Shown: positions 31,172 through 42,310 of the stretch, piece after piece | Numbering within the stretch: the first letter of the stretch is position 1 | Layout: every line of letters begins with the position of its first letter | DNA from: Tubulanus polymorphus | Lineage: Eukaryota; Nemertea; Palaeonemertea; Tubulaniformes; Tubulanidae | DNA: 64,000 nucleotides | Reading direction: 5' to 3' | Assembly (NCBI RefSeq): GCF_964204645.1 | Contig: NC_134029.1 | Location: 11,770,850 to 11,834,849 of the forward strand | Notes under the pieces: model-generated | What the model was told of the DNA's origin: nothing | Seen by the model: only the letters and a program-made list of their open reading frames with translations | The model's database searches: none | Position numbers and translations under genes: made by a program

Positions 31172-31927
31172 TTACTCTTTACATCTTATAACTAATTCAT
31201 AAATTACAGGGAAATTATTTAAATCAATTAAATAACCATTATGATTTCTTATTTCTAATTTAAAATTATTAAATTTAGGAATGCAAGGTTTAAAATCACA
31301 TTCTGTTAAATTATAATTTATTTGAGTTCCAAATTGTTTAACATTTTTTAGCGGTAAAATATTTAGTATACTAGAACTACAAATTGTTTCTTTAGTTGCT
31401 TCGAAAGTTTTTGTAGGCTCGATTAAATTGCAATAAATATAAAAGTGCGTTAATGGTATTATATTTGAGCTGCCTTCTGCGTTTCCAGTAACTGTAAGAG
31501 GTTTAATTCCTAACATTTTAGCCAGTGGTTTGTTTACCATAAATTTATGTTGTTCATTAGATATCTTTATTCTAATTTTATTAGTACTATCAATTTTATT
31601 AAATTTAATTTCAAATACAGAAGTGCCCCCGATTTTCAACCGAGCTCTTCTATTAATTTCCTGCGCTAATGATTCTAAATTATATAATCCTGGTTTTAAA
31701 AATATATGAAACCATTTATCTTTATTTCTCATATAAATCATAAACCCTCTATGTTCAAAAGTTTTATCCGAAATATTATAAAAAGAATTACATAAACTTA
31801 TATTTACTAATTTTAAATCTACACAATTCTTGAATTCTCTATCTAATTGAACTAGTAAATTATGTGATTTATAATCTGTAAGTCTTCTAGAATCAACAAA
31901 TATTCTGTATTCGTTTAATTCTACCAT
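31172..31927 (-). CDS. Putative penton-like minor capsid protein (copy B)
   Basis: 251 aa, beta-rich, with no membrane segment. Recognisable blocks are LKLVNISLCNSFYNIS, WFHIFLKPGLYNLESLAQEI, ILNILPLKNVKQFGTQINYN and a final HNGYLIDLNNFPVIYEL. This pattern (FYNI near the start, PG-YNLE, PLKNVKQFG, then hydrophobic V-YEL) matches what I know of the single jelly-roll minor capsid or penton proteins of Polintons and relatives. The assignment is from memory and has not been tested by search. The copy C homologue has a frameshift near 57340. The start is in the AAAATATGTA...TAAATG class, shared with the 117-aa and HNH genes. Confidence 0.55.
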   Translation of the reverse strand: MVELNEYRIFVDSRRLTDYKSHNLLVQLDREFKNCVDLKLVNISLCNSFYNISDKTFEHRGFMIYMRNKDKWFHIFLKPGLYNLESLAQEINRRARLKIGGTSVFEIKFNKIDSTNKIRIKISNEQHKFMVNKPLAKMLGIKPLTVTGNAEGSSNIIPLTHFYIYCNLIEPTKTFEATKETICSSSILNILPLKNVKQFGTQINYNLTECDFKPCIPKFNNFKLEIRNHNGYLIDLNNFPVIYELVIRCKE

Positions 31928-31944
31928 TTATTTTACATATTTTC

Positions 31945-32298
31945 TTATTCGAAATCTATTTCATGATGCCCTTTTTCATTCTTACCTTTGTATACGAAAT
32001 AGAAATCTCCAGAACATAATTCTTCTAAGTCTTCACTTGATAATCTATGAAATCTATCCGGTAAATATGTTCTGAATTTATGTGTATTTCCTTTTAATCC
32101 TTCATATTCTAAGTGTATAACTAATTTATCTCCATAGTTATTAGTAACTGTAACAATATCTGTAATTAGATATTTCTTATGGATTGTTAATTCTGTTAAC
32201 TTTTTGAATTTATAATCTACAGATTTTACATTTGTGATATCTTTAATTCTATCTAGAAATGATTTGTTGTTCTCACTGTGTGTTTGTTTACTCTCCAT
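31945..32298 (-). CDS. 117-aa conserved protein, possible nucleic-acid-binding small domain (copy B)
   Basis: Short soluble protein. The central block (YLITDIVTVTNNYGDKLVIH ... FRTYLPDRFHRLSSEDLEEL) is alternating hydrophobic and looks like a small beta-barrel. The copy C relative is at 47764-48090 (TKYGEKVSA ... FKVFLPDKWVALSTEELKDL). An OB-fold-like, single-strand-binding role next to the polymerase is a guess from shape and position only. It lies 30 bp downstream of nothing but the polymerase tail on the low side, and its start motif is of the AAAATATGTA type. Confidence 0.6.
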   Translation of the reverse strand: MESKQTHSENNKSFLDRIKDITNVKSVDYKFKKLTELTIHKKYLITDIVTVTNNYGDKLVIHLEYEGLKGNTHKFRTYLPDRFHRLSSEDLEELCSGDFYFVYKGKNEKGHHEIDFE

Positions 32299-32327
32299 TT
32301 ATAATACATATTTTTATTAAAATTTGA

Positions 32328-35300
32328 TTAACACGTTAGAATTCTTTTCATTATCTCGTTCTCTTTTGTTTCTTCTCTTTTAAATTTTAAGTATTCATCT
32401 AAATTACAACCATAAGCAACTGTATGAATTCCATCATCCAGAATATATCTTTTATCATCAAATGGGTTTAGACTAATCTTTTCAATTTCTTCAATAAACA
32501 TTTCATGATCTTCAGATCCTAAACATCTCATCTTATGTTTTCTAACTTCTTCATTGAATATACAATTGATGTAATCTTTGAAATGAATATTCTTTTCTAC
32601 TACACTTTTGGTTATTCCTTTTAACTTTTTAGCTTCATGTTCTTTAGTTTTATATGAATACATTTTAGATCTAATACCAATGAACTCTATCATTTCTTCA
32701 CCACCTAATTCATCTTTGAATTTACCAGGAACTTTTTTATTATCATTGCTAAACAATTCATGATTTTTAGGATAGTTAGTGAAATCAAAATGATGTTTTA
32801 ATGTTTTCAAATCATCTGTTATGTTATCAGTTTTTATCTTTAATATGTAAGAATCTGTATCAAAATATAGTATTTCTATATGTTTTTCTCCAAAAAGTGG
32901 TTGTAATACATTATAATAGAATTCATACATTAGTAATTTTGATAATTCTAAAACTGATGCGCCAACATAGATTGGTTTATTAAATTTCATTGATGTTCTT
33001 CTCATCTTAACTGCAGCTAAATTTTCATCAAATATTCTGTTACCATTGAACTTAGGATATTTTTGTAAATGTCTAATTCTTTTACCATTACTAACTAACT
33101 CAATATCATTTCTATTTCTAATATTTTCACAAGTCTTACCATAGAATGCATTATTCATTAACTTGAAGAAATCTTTTTCGAAATCAGTTTTAGCTTCAGT
33201 TCTCTGTTTGGTGTTAAAATCTATATATTTTTCTAACCACTTAGATTGGCTGAATGAAATATATCTATGTACTTTTTTTAGAACCATTCCTTGTTTTAGA
33301 TAAAACTTTAACATTCTATAATGTACTACATAATTATATTTATCTTCTTGAGTTACCATTAACTTTTCTGTATGAATATGATTTTCGGGTTTAATTCTTT
33401 TTTGGTAATTTGATAATTCTTCATGAGTTACAGTTTTATGTTCGGGACAGTAAGCTAGATTTCTAGATTTAAATTTAATATGTTCAGGATATTCCAAGTC
33501 TACAACAAAGAAGTAACCAGTATCTGAATCATCTGCAATATCTAGGATTCTTTTCTTCCAATCAAATTTATCATTATTTTCATTCTGTAAAACTTCACTT
33601 ATTTCAAATACTCCATAAGGTTGTGGTTCCATCATTGCCCAACCATATAGATTATTTGCATCTATATATAATAACTTATATCCAGGGTTATCATTTACAT
33701 TGAAATATCTATCCCCTAATACACCTGAAACTCCTCCTCTTATAGATTTTTCAAATAATGATAATTGATCTATATTTGTTAACAAATCCATTTTTATATC
33801 TGTAAATTTTAATCCACAATCCCATGTTAATCCTGGTGATGAATAATTATGACAAGGATCAATATTAAAATATTTTAGGTTTACATCTCTAAACCTTTCG
33901 AATATATCAGTTAATAATAATACATCTGATTTTAAATATAAATCTACTAATTGTCCATGATTTTCTATTTTGAAGTGATTCCAAATATTCAATGTTCTAT
34001 TATATACTTCATCTTTAACATATTCATTTTTTAATTCATCATAGAATTGTTCTTTCAATAATTCAGTTATGTTAAAATCATTATGTGATTTATAGAAAGA
34101 ATATGGAATTGCTCCTTTATATCTCATTAATTTAAAATCATCATTATTTGGATAGTGTTGTTTTAATATTTTTAATTCATCATCAACTAATGATTTTGAT
34201 AAGTTATCTAATGAACTATTTAAAAATCTATATGAATCTATAAATCTTAGACACCCAAATTGGAATGATATATAATTCTCAGATGTTTTAGCTAACATTC
34301 TTAATTTATAAGTTGTTATCTTTTGGTCTATTTGAATTTAATCGTTCTATTTCATTATTGATTTCTTCTATTTTATGACATAACTGTTTGATGAATAAAT
34401 GAGCATCATATCCTGATAAATTATGAAATATTACTGGTACAAAATTAATTTTCTTAGCTTGTAAGTTACAATTCTCATGTGCGGCGCCTCTAAACTTTCC
34501 GTTCAAATGATCATGGTCTCTTACTTTTTTATCTTTATAATTAAATATCTTTTCACAATAATAACATTTATCTGCAAACGCAAATGCTTCTTTATCTTCT
34601 TCTGTCATTATAATTTCTATATTTGTATTCAATAATTTACTAAATCTTATTTCATATTCAATTAATAAGTCACAAAAATGATTGATAACATTTTCATTTC
34701 TGTAATTATAATATTCACTTTCAATTAGTTCTGGATAATCAGATTTTATATATAACCCGAAAGCAGCAGCTGATTGATGAATCTTTTTAATAGTATTTGT
34801 TATTGGTGGTTCATCTGAAAAATCATTTTCATTAGGATTTAATTTCTTTCTTTTATAATATATTTCTTTTCTATCTTGATCAGTTAGTTCTTTATTCAAT
34901 GATTCAAAATCTCCATATATTACAAATGGTACTTTATTTTTGTAATCATATTTTTTGAATTCTAATATTTTATCTTTTTCATTTGGTAAAACTAATTTAC
35001 AATAATCATGATTTTCACATAATTGTTTATGATTTAATAATGTACTTTCATTACTGAATCTATGTAAACATTTTCTACAAAGATATATTTTATGGTGATC
35101 ACTTTCTGATTTAAAAAATAAATCGATTTGTTTAATCCACATATAATGATTCTCATAATATAGTATATCTATAACATCGTTTGAATCATAATCTTTTGAT
35201 AGATATAAAGGTTCTAATGTATAATGTTTTATATTGTTACCTTTTGTATTTGGTAATTTGATTAAATCAAATACATTTATCTTTATATTATTATCTCTTT

Positions 35301-36308
35301 CTATTTTTGGGATGTTTTTAATTATAACAGGATACTTATCTATCATATAATTATTTTCAAATGGTTTATAATGAGTTAATCTACAAATATTATAAGTTGC
35401 AGGATGTAAACAACTTATTATAGCCCATAGAAAACATTTATCATCTTCATTTTGTACATTTATAACAGCATTAGTTTTAAATGGTAGTTTAATATAACCC
35501 GATGCTTCAATATCTGGTTCTTTATAATATGATACATTATTTTCATCAATTGGTTTTGATTTAGTTAACTTATTATATTTTGTGTTATAAACATGTTAAG
35601 TCATAAATATTATTTCATCAAATATTAAACCAGATCCATCAAAACATTTCTCTTCTATTTTAGTTTTTACTTCATTATAACATTTATCTAATTTATCATC
35701 TATATGTTGTTTTGAAATAATATGTTGTGAATGAGAATTTATATTATATATTGGTTTATCTTCAGATTTTATAAACTTTACTTTAACTGATATACTAATT
35801 TTAGGATATTCAACATCTGTAATTATTTTCATTATTTCTTTCATATTTTCTAAATGTTTTTTATTTTCTTCTAATGTTTTTCCTTTATGAAATTTAAACT
35901 CGGTAGATCTTTTTTATCTAATGAATTAATATAATTTCTTACATGTTCCATGTATGGTCTTTTATTGTTTAATTTATTTTTTATGCTTTTAATTGTCTTC
36001 TGTTTCTTATCATTATCTTTATCAAAATAATCTTCACCTAAAATATCATTATTCTTATTTCTAATATGACTTTTAGATTTTAAATGTTCTTTATAATATC
36101 TTTTATCACTGAATGATTGATAACATGTATCACATTTGTATGTTTCTTTTTCATTCTTTAATTCATCTAATTTAGTTTCTAATATATCATCTTCATATTC
36201 TAATTTCAATTTATTCTGTAAATGTGTTTTAGTTTTATTGTGTCTTGCTTTTTGGGATTTATCTATATTGATATTACATGTTGGACATTAGTACTTATTT
36301 GCTTCCAT
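32328..36308 (-). pseudogene. POLB: Protein-primed type DNA polymerase B with amino-terminal zinc fingers (copy B)
   Basis: The enzyme replicates the linear element. From 36308: a short finger-like CPTC...H start, a C2H2 finger (CDTCYQSFSDKRYYKEH), then AVINVQNEDDKCFLWAIIS, the 3'-5' exonuclease motif IYGDFESLNKE (about 34905), a Cys/His block (CYYCEKIF, RDHDHLNGKFRGAAH), motif A LLYIDANNLYGWAM (about 33650), motif B LMNNAFYGKT (about 33150) and motif C YFDTDS (32851-32868, uninterrupted). Breaks: in-frame TAA at codon 7, a frame change near 35890, in-frame TAA near 35597 and a frame change near 34300. The polymerase half (32328-34298, 656 aa) is open. Upstream of the gene is the block duplicated from the HNH gene. 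Confidence 0.88.
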
Positions 36309-36324
36309 TTTAATACTAAATTTT

Positions 36325-36440
36325 TTTTTTAAATTGATTTTAGAAGTTCAATGATTTATATCATGTACTATTTCAATCACACTTTACTAACACTTTTAAT
36401 GTTTAAAAATCTAACTCATACAAATATGAATATTGAAATA
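36325..36440 (-). promoter_or_regulatory. Candidate POLB promoter block, duplicated before the HNH gene
   Basis: It shares AATTGATTTTAGAAGTT, CTTTACTAACACTTTTAAT and AAAAATCTAACTCATACAAA with 16795-16925. In both places the block ends about 20-45 bp before the ATG. The motif AACTTCTAAAATCAATTT (read on the coding strand) also precedes the plus-strand HNH ATG of copy C (about 45510-45528). Confidence 0.6.
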
Positions 36441-36454
36441 ATGTTGTAAATATA

Positions 36455-36703
36455 TACTTTTATATTGAATAATCTGTCAATTTAAATGTTATTCATTTAC
36501 ATGAATATTTTAAGAGTAATAGGGGTAATGGGCTTTCAGGTTAAAGGTTGAATGGTCGAGTTCATTAAAAACAAATATTAAAAGTAATTTAAAACTATAA
36601 TATATTCTCATAACCGTGTGTATTTCAGTTGAATAATAGAATAATTATTATTATTCGAATATATTTGATTATATGAATTTGTGTATTGTAAATAAATCAA
36701 TAG
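36455..36703. repeat. Right terminal inverted repeat of Polinton copy B
   Basis: It is inverted relative to 12001-12248 and about 95% identical by eye. It includes CTTAAAATATT/AATATTTTAAG at the body side, AGTAATAGGGG (36515) and ATAACCGTGTGTATTTCAG. It stops at about 36703, the position equivalent to the centre of the left palindrome. Confidence 0.85.
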
Positions 36704-36763
36704 CCTACAATTGGAATTATTTGTTTGTTCTGAAAACTGCGAATATGTCGATATGCACCTGAA

Positions 36764-36833
36764 GATGACTTGTTTTAATACTATTAGTATTAAAACAATT
36801 GTTTTAATACTATTAGTATTAAAACAAGTCATC
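36764..36833. repeat. 70-bp perfect palindrome
   Basis: GATGACTTGTTTTAATAC at the left reads as its exact reverse complement at the right, and the centre is ACAATTGT. Each half contains a nested smaller palindrome (TAATACTATTAGTATTA). It lies just outside the Polinton right end and would form a cruciform in single-stranded or supercoiled DNA. Confidence 0.9.
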
Positions 36834-36969
36834 TTGATAACTTAGTCTAAGTTATTTTACTGGTGTCATTATTATGTTATTGTAGCTCACTTTTCAACAG
36901 TCTATCATTTGTACAGGAAATCTTAAAATAGTTATAAAATAATCTAATTTCAACAGTTTTAATATTTAA

Positions 36970-39354
36970 ACAAGAGGCCCATGGGCCTTGAAGCATTGGT
37001 AGATTATGCTGTGGTATTAAGTGGTTATAATGTTTTACATCTGCCGGCAAATCTTCTATGACGATATTGATTGGGAGGACCACAGACTTAAAGGTCTATT
37101 TGTCTAGTACCATTTTATTAGGCCAGCCGTAGGCTGAGCCTATTACTATACAAATGGAGCGAATTTAAATGACATGGTTTCCACACAAAAGGCTCTTTTG
37201 CTTGCCAAGTGAGGGCATATTCGAACAAATCACGTATTTAAGCGTAATCCATTCTCGGAATCGTAGCGAGCAGAATTTCGAAATAGGGTCTCATAAAAAT
37301 GTTTTCTGCATTTTTCACGAAAGTTAAATCGGGAAAATTTCAATTTTTATCAGCCAATCAGGAAGTTGTGTCTTCCCTGTGATTGGTTTATCTGAAAATA
37401 TCAGCAGCTGTTCACGTGAATTATCGCGATTTCATTACTGGCGCTTTTGCGCATGACGTCATGTATCAACACGCGACAATACTTCCGCGTTCGCTACGTG
37501 TTCGCTGATTGGCCCATTTACTGGGAAATTCCACAGAAGCCTAATGTGGTTTGTTACAAGCGCTGTGATTGGCCCGACCCGATTCTGGCATGGCTTTAGC
37601 TTAGTGGGTTCGAATCCCTTGACGGGTGAAAATGATGGATCCTATCAATATCTATTGAAACAAATAAGTTTCCCGGTTGGGCAGCCGCGGATATCTACCG
37701 GAAGTGTTCCGGTTCGATATTTCGAGGTTTCGAGGAATTTTGGAGTGATATTGAAATCCGGTAAATACCAGCGGTAGATTGTGAAAACCCATTGCATGAT
37801 ATTTGTATTACTTAATCAACGAAAAGCGTCGGGGCCGCGCCAGGAGTTTTCGTGATTCAAGTAGCGCAATAGCCTACTTCTTCGTGTTCGTCCACCTCAA
37901 TTTTCATTCCGCCGATCTCTGACACGGCTCTGTCCCCGTCGGCGCTGTGATTGCACTTTCGTACCACCAACATTTTTTATTTCTATATCAGGGAGGTCTG
38001 GAGAATAAAAGAGTCAAAATTTGGATATCACATAGGCCTGATTTCATCGAATAAGTCGACCATGGTCGTTACGTTTCCGTACTTATTACCACCTAAAACC
38101 GTCTGAACAATTTTGTCACAACCAACATTTCGTTTACAGATATCAGGGTTCACGTGAACCCGCGGTCGTCTACTGTTTTACTTCCGGGTTTTATTTTAAG
38201 ATTTAAAATTGTATTTCAAGATCGATTTCTATGAAATCTTTAGTTGATCTGGTGTTAGGGAGGAATTTTTATTTGCTCTACAGAAAATTCATCCTTGACA
38301 ATTGCGCAAGGTTCGCGAAAAAAATGGTTTTACCAAATCGGGTGTATGACCTTGATATGCTAATTAGCCATGTGCCCGAATTGCAAATTCAATCAAATTT
38401 TATTCTGCCAAAAAAACGTTAAATACAATTCGCTTTCCGAGAGTTAATGGTATGCTGCATGGAACAAAGTTGTTTTGAGATGGGTCTTGAAGCTATTGAG
38501 GTCGAGAGATAACCATCTAGATAGTTCGTGAGAGTTCCAAAGTTTTGAAGAGGCTTCAAGGTAATGTCTTGATATTTGGTATATACGTGTATCTACCCTA
38601 GACACATCTTCAGGCCAAAAACTGGCCCTGTCAGATTCAAGATGGCCGACTGGCAGCCATTGTTGTTCGCCAAAATCAGCACTTTTTACACATTTTTGAA
38701 GTTTTCGAGGGAAATTTTGAAGACACTTTTATCAATAACCTTGATCATTCGTATATATTTGTTTCCCCCGAGGGCCCATCGGCATGAGAAAAATTGGATC
38801 GATCGGACTCAAGATGGCTGTCCTGTGACCTTTTTTGTTCCCAAAAATGTCAATTTTGGCCTGAATTCTGAGTACTGTAGCTTTCTAATGGTGTGCCATG
38901 TTTCATTGCAATTTGTAATGGGTATTCTTTGGAAAGGGATCTTTTATATCCGAGAGGGTATTTTTGACCAGGCAATTATGACGCACTTGGCGGCCATCTT
39001 GGAGTCATCAGTACTCATTCGTAGGTGGAAAAAAGTTTTTCCACATCATAATTGATACTTAAGCATATTTTGCAACTATAATCAATTGGAAAGTTGTAGC
39101 TCATGTTCTATGATCGAGGTGAGTTTCAAGCTCATTGGTTTTTGTATATGGCCACCAGGGGCGTTGAACAATACAATAACTTAGTATTTCTATATTACAT
39201 TCATTCCTGCTGTCTGTGTTAACACACGATTTTACTATGTAAATGATATTGAGCAGGGAGTGTATATTGATAAATATAACCCACAGATTACATCATTTAT
39301 AAAAAGCAAATCTGACAGGCTGGCCATTGTGCCCCTTGGGGCTCTTGTTCCTGA
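36970..39354. mobile_element. Repeat element with imperfect AACAAGAG...CTCTTGTT ends
   Basis: The left end AACAAGAGGCCCATGGGCC is matched by the inverse of the right end GTGCCCCTTGGGGCTCTTGT. The right part (38560-39200) is clearly related to 44310-45370, sharing ACACATCTTCAGGCCAAAA-like and AAGATGGCCGACTGGCAGCC stretches and a CACCAGGGGCGTTGAA unit. No transposase is seen. The 160-aa frame at 38576-39055 runs through this repeat and I do not trust it. The left part (37100-38500) is probably unrelated host DNA or another insertion. Confidence 0.5.
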
Positions 39355-41040
39355 AAATGAATTTATTTTCTGCCGAACGATTTAGCCTAGGCTATTTGTA
39401 CTGTTAAACCTCATTAATGCGATTCTGTTAAAAAGACGAAACTAGTTTATTCTGATGCTTTCCATCATGTCCCAGCCAAGATATTTATATCAATCAAGAT
39501 TTGGATACAAGAACCCATTTTTACGCATGAACTGTTAGGCCCCACTGAATAATGAAAACAAAAACAGAACGATTTTTCTGAATGCAATTGCAAGACCATC
39601 TGATCTTAGACTAGAGCTCCAAGCTCTGTTGCATGTACGCATGCAAAACGTCGCAGAGAGCGATGCCGGCGTTGGTGTCACTGAGGCCGGCTGATGATTG
39701 TTTGTTTGTCTTTTTTGTTTGTTTGGCTTTATGTACGTCGTTTGGATCTTGGTTTCCCAAGACTATTCCTATTGGATTGTTCATTTAACCTCAAACCCAC
39801 TTGTCACTCAGCATTGATAGTGGATTCTTCAACAGCATCACGCCTTATCTCACTGAGCTACCGAGGCCGCTCGATTCAATTCCAAAAAAAACTACAGCAG
39901 CGGCAAATTACCATCGCAATATTGCAATTTACGACAAACAACGCGTAAATTCAATCACTGTTATTTAACGCATGGAAAAGATAATAAAAGGTATTTTTTC
40001 CCGCCCGGCGCGCATTACAAAGCGAATCTCTGCCGAGTGCGTAAGAGGGTGCTAGCGCCTTATGAGTGCGCAGCAGGCGGGTAGGGCGTCCTAAAGTGAA
40101 AACTTATATTAGGATAGAGCCGAATCGAATTTTACAATGTCAGTCAACTAATTGATGATACAACATGGTTGTTCTCGGCGTACTTAACAATGATATTTTC
40201 CTCCAATAAACAACTCTGGTAAAATTGAATAAAATGATCTATCTTTATCGGTGATATCGTATCATGGTGGTAGCCTACCGTTTACCGTTTGATGTTTCGT
40301 GTCATCATGAAATGGTTTTAACTTTAGTAAAGGTGTTCCCGCACGATCACATACGGGTTTCAGTCACGAGTAGGCTGCCGTTCCACTGCTCTAGAAATAC
40401 GTACTCTGACGCTGAGAATTAATCCCAAATAATCCCATGGATACTGATAGTTGGAATAACAGTGATATCCAAACACTGTGATATTTATAAACCGGAGGTA
40501 CATAATTTTATGTTTTTCTATTCAGAAGAGGCTGTTACCCATTCTTTACTGCCAATGTCAATACGGACATATCGCTACGCGATTGTTTAACCCGCTCTCA
40601 TCTACCAGATAATGAACGAGAAAAATGCGATCGAATAACTCGCTATTTTCGATCCATTTTACTCGCATTGGCATGACGTCATAGACGTCAACCAATTCTA
40701 AAAATCTTTAATTAATACCATGACACATTAGGACCGAGTTCTAGGCTTCATAAGTTTATATTTTTTGCCACATCAGCTATCAGCAGAACACATAGAGATA
40801 TAGAAAAAGATTATTAACTGGGAACAGTCTGAGGAACCAGGGGCCAATGTTGGTCATATCATGGATTTTTAATTTCCTTTATATAGAATTAAGGCCTATG
40901 TAATTCTAAATTGATCACAAAATTTTTACAGCCATACAGTAGCACCAGTGTATAAATTGAATGAAAATTACTATAGAAAGATAACCACACTCAAACGTGG
41001 TGAACGGATAATGAGATAAAATCCCACTATTTACAGATTA
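39355..41040. other. Intergenic DNA, host-like
   Basis: No gene is supportable. A tRNA-like A-box sequence (minus strand, TAGCTCAGTGAG near 39850-39865) hints at an old SINE, but no full tRNA fold or clean tail was found. The rest shows nothing I can name. Confidence 0.4.
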
Positions 41041-41087
41041 AAAGAATTAAAAACAAGAATTTATTTATTAAATATTAAATATTTAAA

Positions 41088-41134
41088 AGACACGACGTTT
41101 CGATCTCACCCTAGAGATCATCGTCAGGTGTGAG
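41088..41134 (-). ncRNA. Hammerhead-ribozyme-like motif at the Penelope 3' end
   Basis: On the minus strand CTGACGA (41121-41127) is followed by GATCTC/GAGATC, which can pair as stem II, then GAAAC and GTC. The next GTGT can pair with ACAC just before CTGACGA as stem I. One extra T between the CTGACGA core and stem II departs from the textbook core. Hammerhead motifs are an established companion of Penelope-like elements. Confidence 0.5.
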
Positions 41135-41208
41135 AAATAGACTAAAAACAGGGGTATATATACAGAGGAGGACAGGTTAATTGAGTAAATTGATGAGTGA
41201 GTAAATAA

Positions 41209-42300
41209 TTAGTGTTTGGCAAGGCATGAAGTAATATACTTAGAAAGAAGGGAATTATGTGGAGAAAAGACATTATTTAAATTGGTACTAATATCTGAGT
41301 GACGAGTAATTAGGGCAGACTCAACTATGTGGCGTTTAGTGTAATTGCTGGAAGTATAAATAATTTCGGCTGTATCAAAATTAAAACGATGACCAGTGTT
41401 CCAAACGTGATTGGCTACGCCACTAGCCGGTTTTTGATTTATTATATCCTTTTTGTGTTCCGAAATTCGAGTTTTTAAATCACGACCAGTTTCTCCAAAG
41501 TAAATTTTATCACAGCCAAAACAAGGAATTTTGGAAACTCCGCAGTCCAAGGGTTTAGATTGATTGTTTTTAACCAAAGTCTTACTAATTTTGTTTTCAT
41601 AGGTGAAAATGATTTGTTTATCCAATAAAGGGAGAGAGTGACGTAACTTTTCCAAAACAGGTACATACGGAACTACAATGAACTCTGAAATGTGTTTTTT
41701 ATTTTCTGGAGGTTTAGAATTGAAGAAAGTACGTTTAGCCTTAGAAATAGCGATTTTCAAAATGTGATCAGGGTAAGCCAATTTTCTAAGAGAGTTGGAT
41801 ATATGGTCAAATTCAGCCGAAAGGAAGGTTTCATCGCAGATCCGCAGTGCACGGAGAAAGAGGCCTTGAGCGAGACCTATTTTGATTGATTTGGCAGTAA
41901 ACGAAAAGAAGTGAAGGTATGCCTCGGCGTTGATAGGTTTACGGTAGACTGAGAAAATCAAATGAGAAAATTTATTGTGAATTAGAACATCTAAAAAAGG
42001 AATTTGGTCATTTTGTTCCCATTCAAAAGTGAATTTCAAAGATGGATATTGGGAGTTGATGAAGTCGATAAAAGAGGTAAGATCAAAATTATCAGAAACT
42101 AAGCTCAGAATGTCATCAACATATCTAATCCAAAAGTTAGGTTTAGAGCCAGCGTACTTAGGGAGAATTTCGGATTCAAAGTGTTCAAGGAAAGATTAGC
42201 AAAAATCGGGGACAATGGGTTACCCATAGCGAAACCGAAAATTTGTTCATAGAATTTGTCTTCGAATTGGAAATATAAATTGGTAGTACAGAGTTCCAAA
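41209..42300 (-). pseudogene. Penelope-like RT / GIY-YIG endonuclease, truncated and frameshifted
   Basis: The frame at 42105-42299 has FGFAMGNPLSPIFANL (RT palm region). After a frame change near 42180 the sequence reads through the catalytic IRYVDDILS (about 42110-42135) into the 276-aa frame at 41209-42039. That frame shows the Penelope signature PFLDVLIHNKFSHLIFSVYR and a long linker, then IPCFGCDKIYFGETGRDLKT and RISEHKKDI, the GIY-YIG nuclease core with the cysteine pair upstream. The family uses the nuclease to nick target DNA and the RT to copy itself in. The amino-terminal RT motifs are absent. The copy is dead by truncation. Confidence 0.85.
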
Positions 42301-42310
42301 GGTTCAAGTA

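Larger units (their letters stand above)
11784..36703 (-). mobile_element. Polinton/Maverick-type element, copy B (contains a BEL/Pao insertion)
   Basis: The inverted termini (12001-12248 and 36455-36702) enclose a virus-like gene set: packaging ATPase, integrase with chromodomain, HNH endonuclease, putative capsid proteins and DNA polymerase B, nearly all on the minus strand. Without the 7.2-kb retrotransposon at 18102-25275 the element is about 17.7 kb, within the known Polinton size range. Its left end is an internally palindromic unit (11784-12188); the right end has only one arm. I could not find a target duplication because the right terminus appears truncated. No adenovirus-type cysteine protease, common in Polintons, was recognised. 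Confidence 0.85.
41050..42310 (-). mobile_element. 5'-truncated Penelope-like retroelement
   Basis: It contains the end of a reverse transcriptase and a GIY-YIG endonuclease domain, read leftward, followed by about 150 bp of 3' sequence with a hammerhead-ribozyme-like fold. Homology begins abruptly at about 42310, so most of the RT is missing, as is usual for copies made by target-primed reverse transcription. Confidence 0.75.

Noticed and set aside
31945-32298. Firm call of a single-strand DNA-binding protein
   Set aside because: Only a shape impression and position next to POLB support it; left as unknown.
37608-37618. GGTTCGAATCC, a perfect tRNA B-box-like word
   Set aside because: No A box at the right distance and no clover-leaf; at most an old SINE trace.
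38576-39055. 159-aa plus-strand frame
   Set aside because: Runs through a repeat family also present at 44310-45370, where the frame is not kept.
39790-39870. Possible tRNA gene on the minus strand (TAGCTCAGTGAG)
   Set aside because: A-box-like only; the B region and acceptor stem do not form. Treated as possible SINE remnant.
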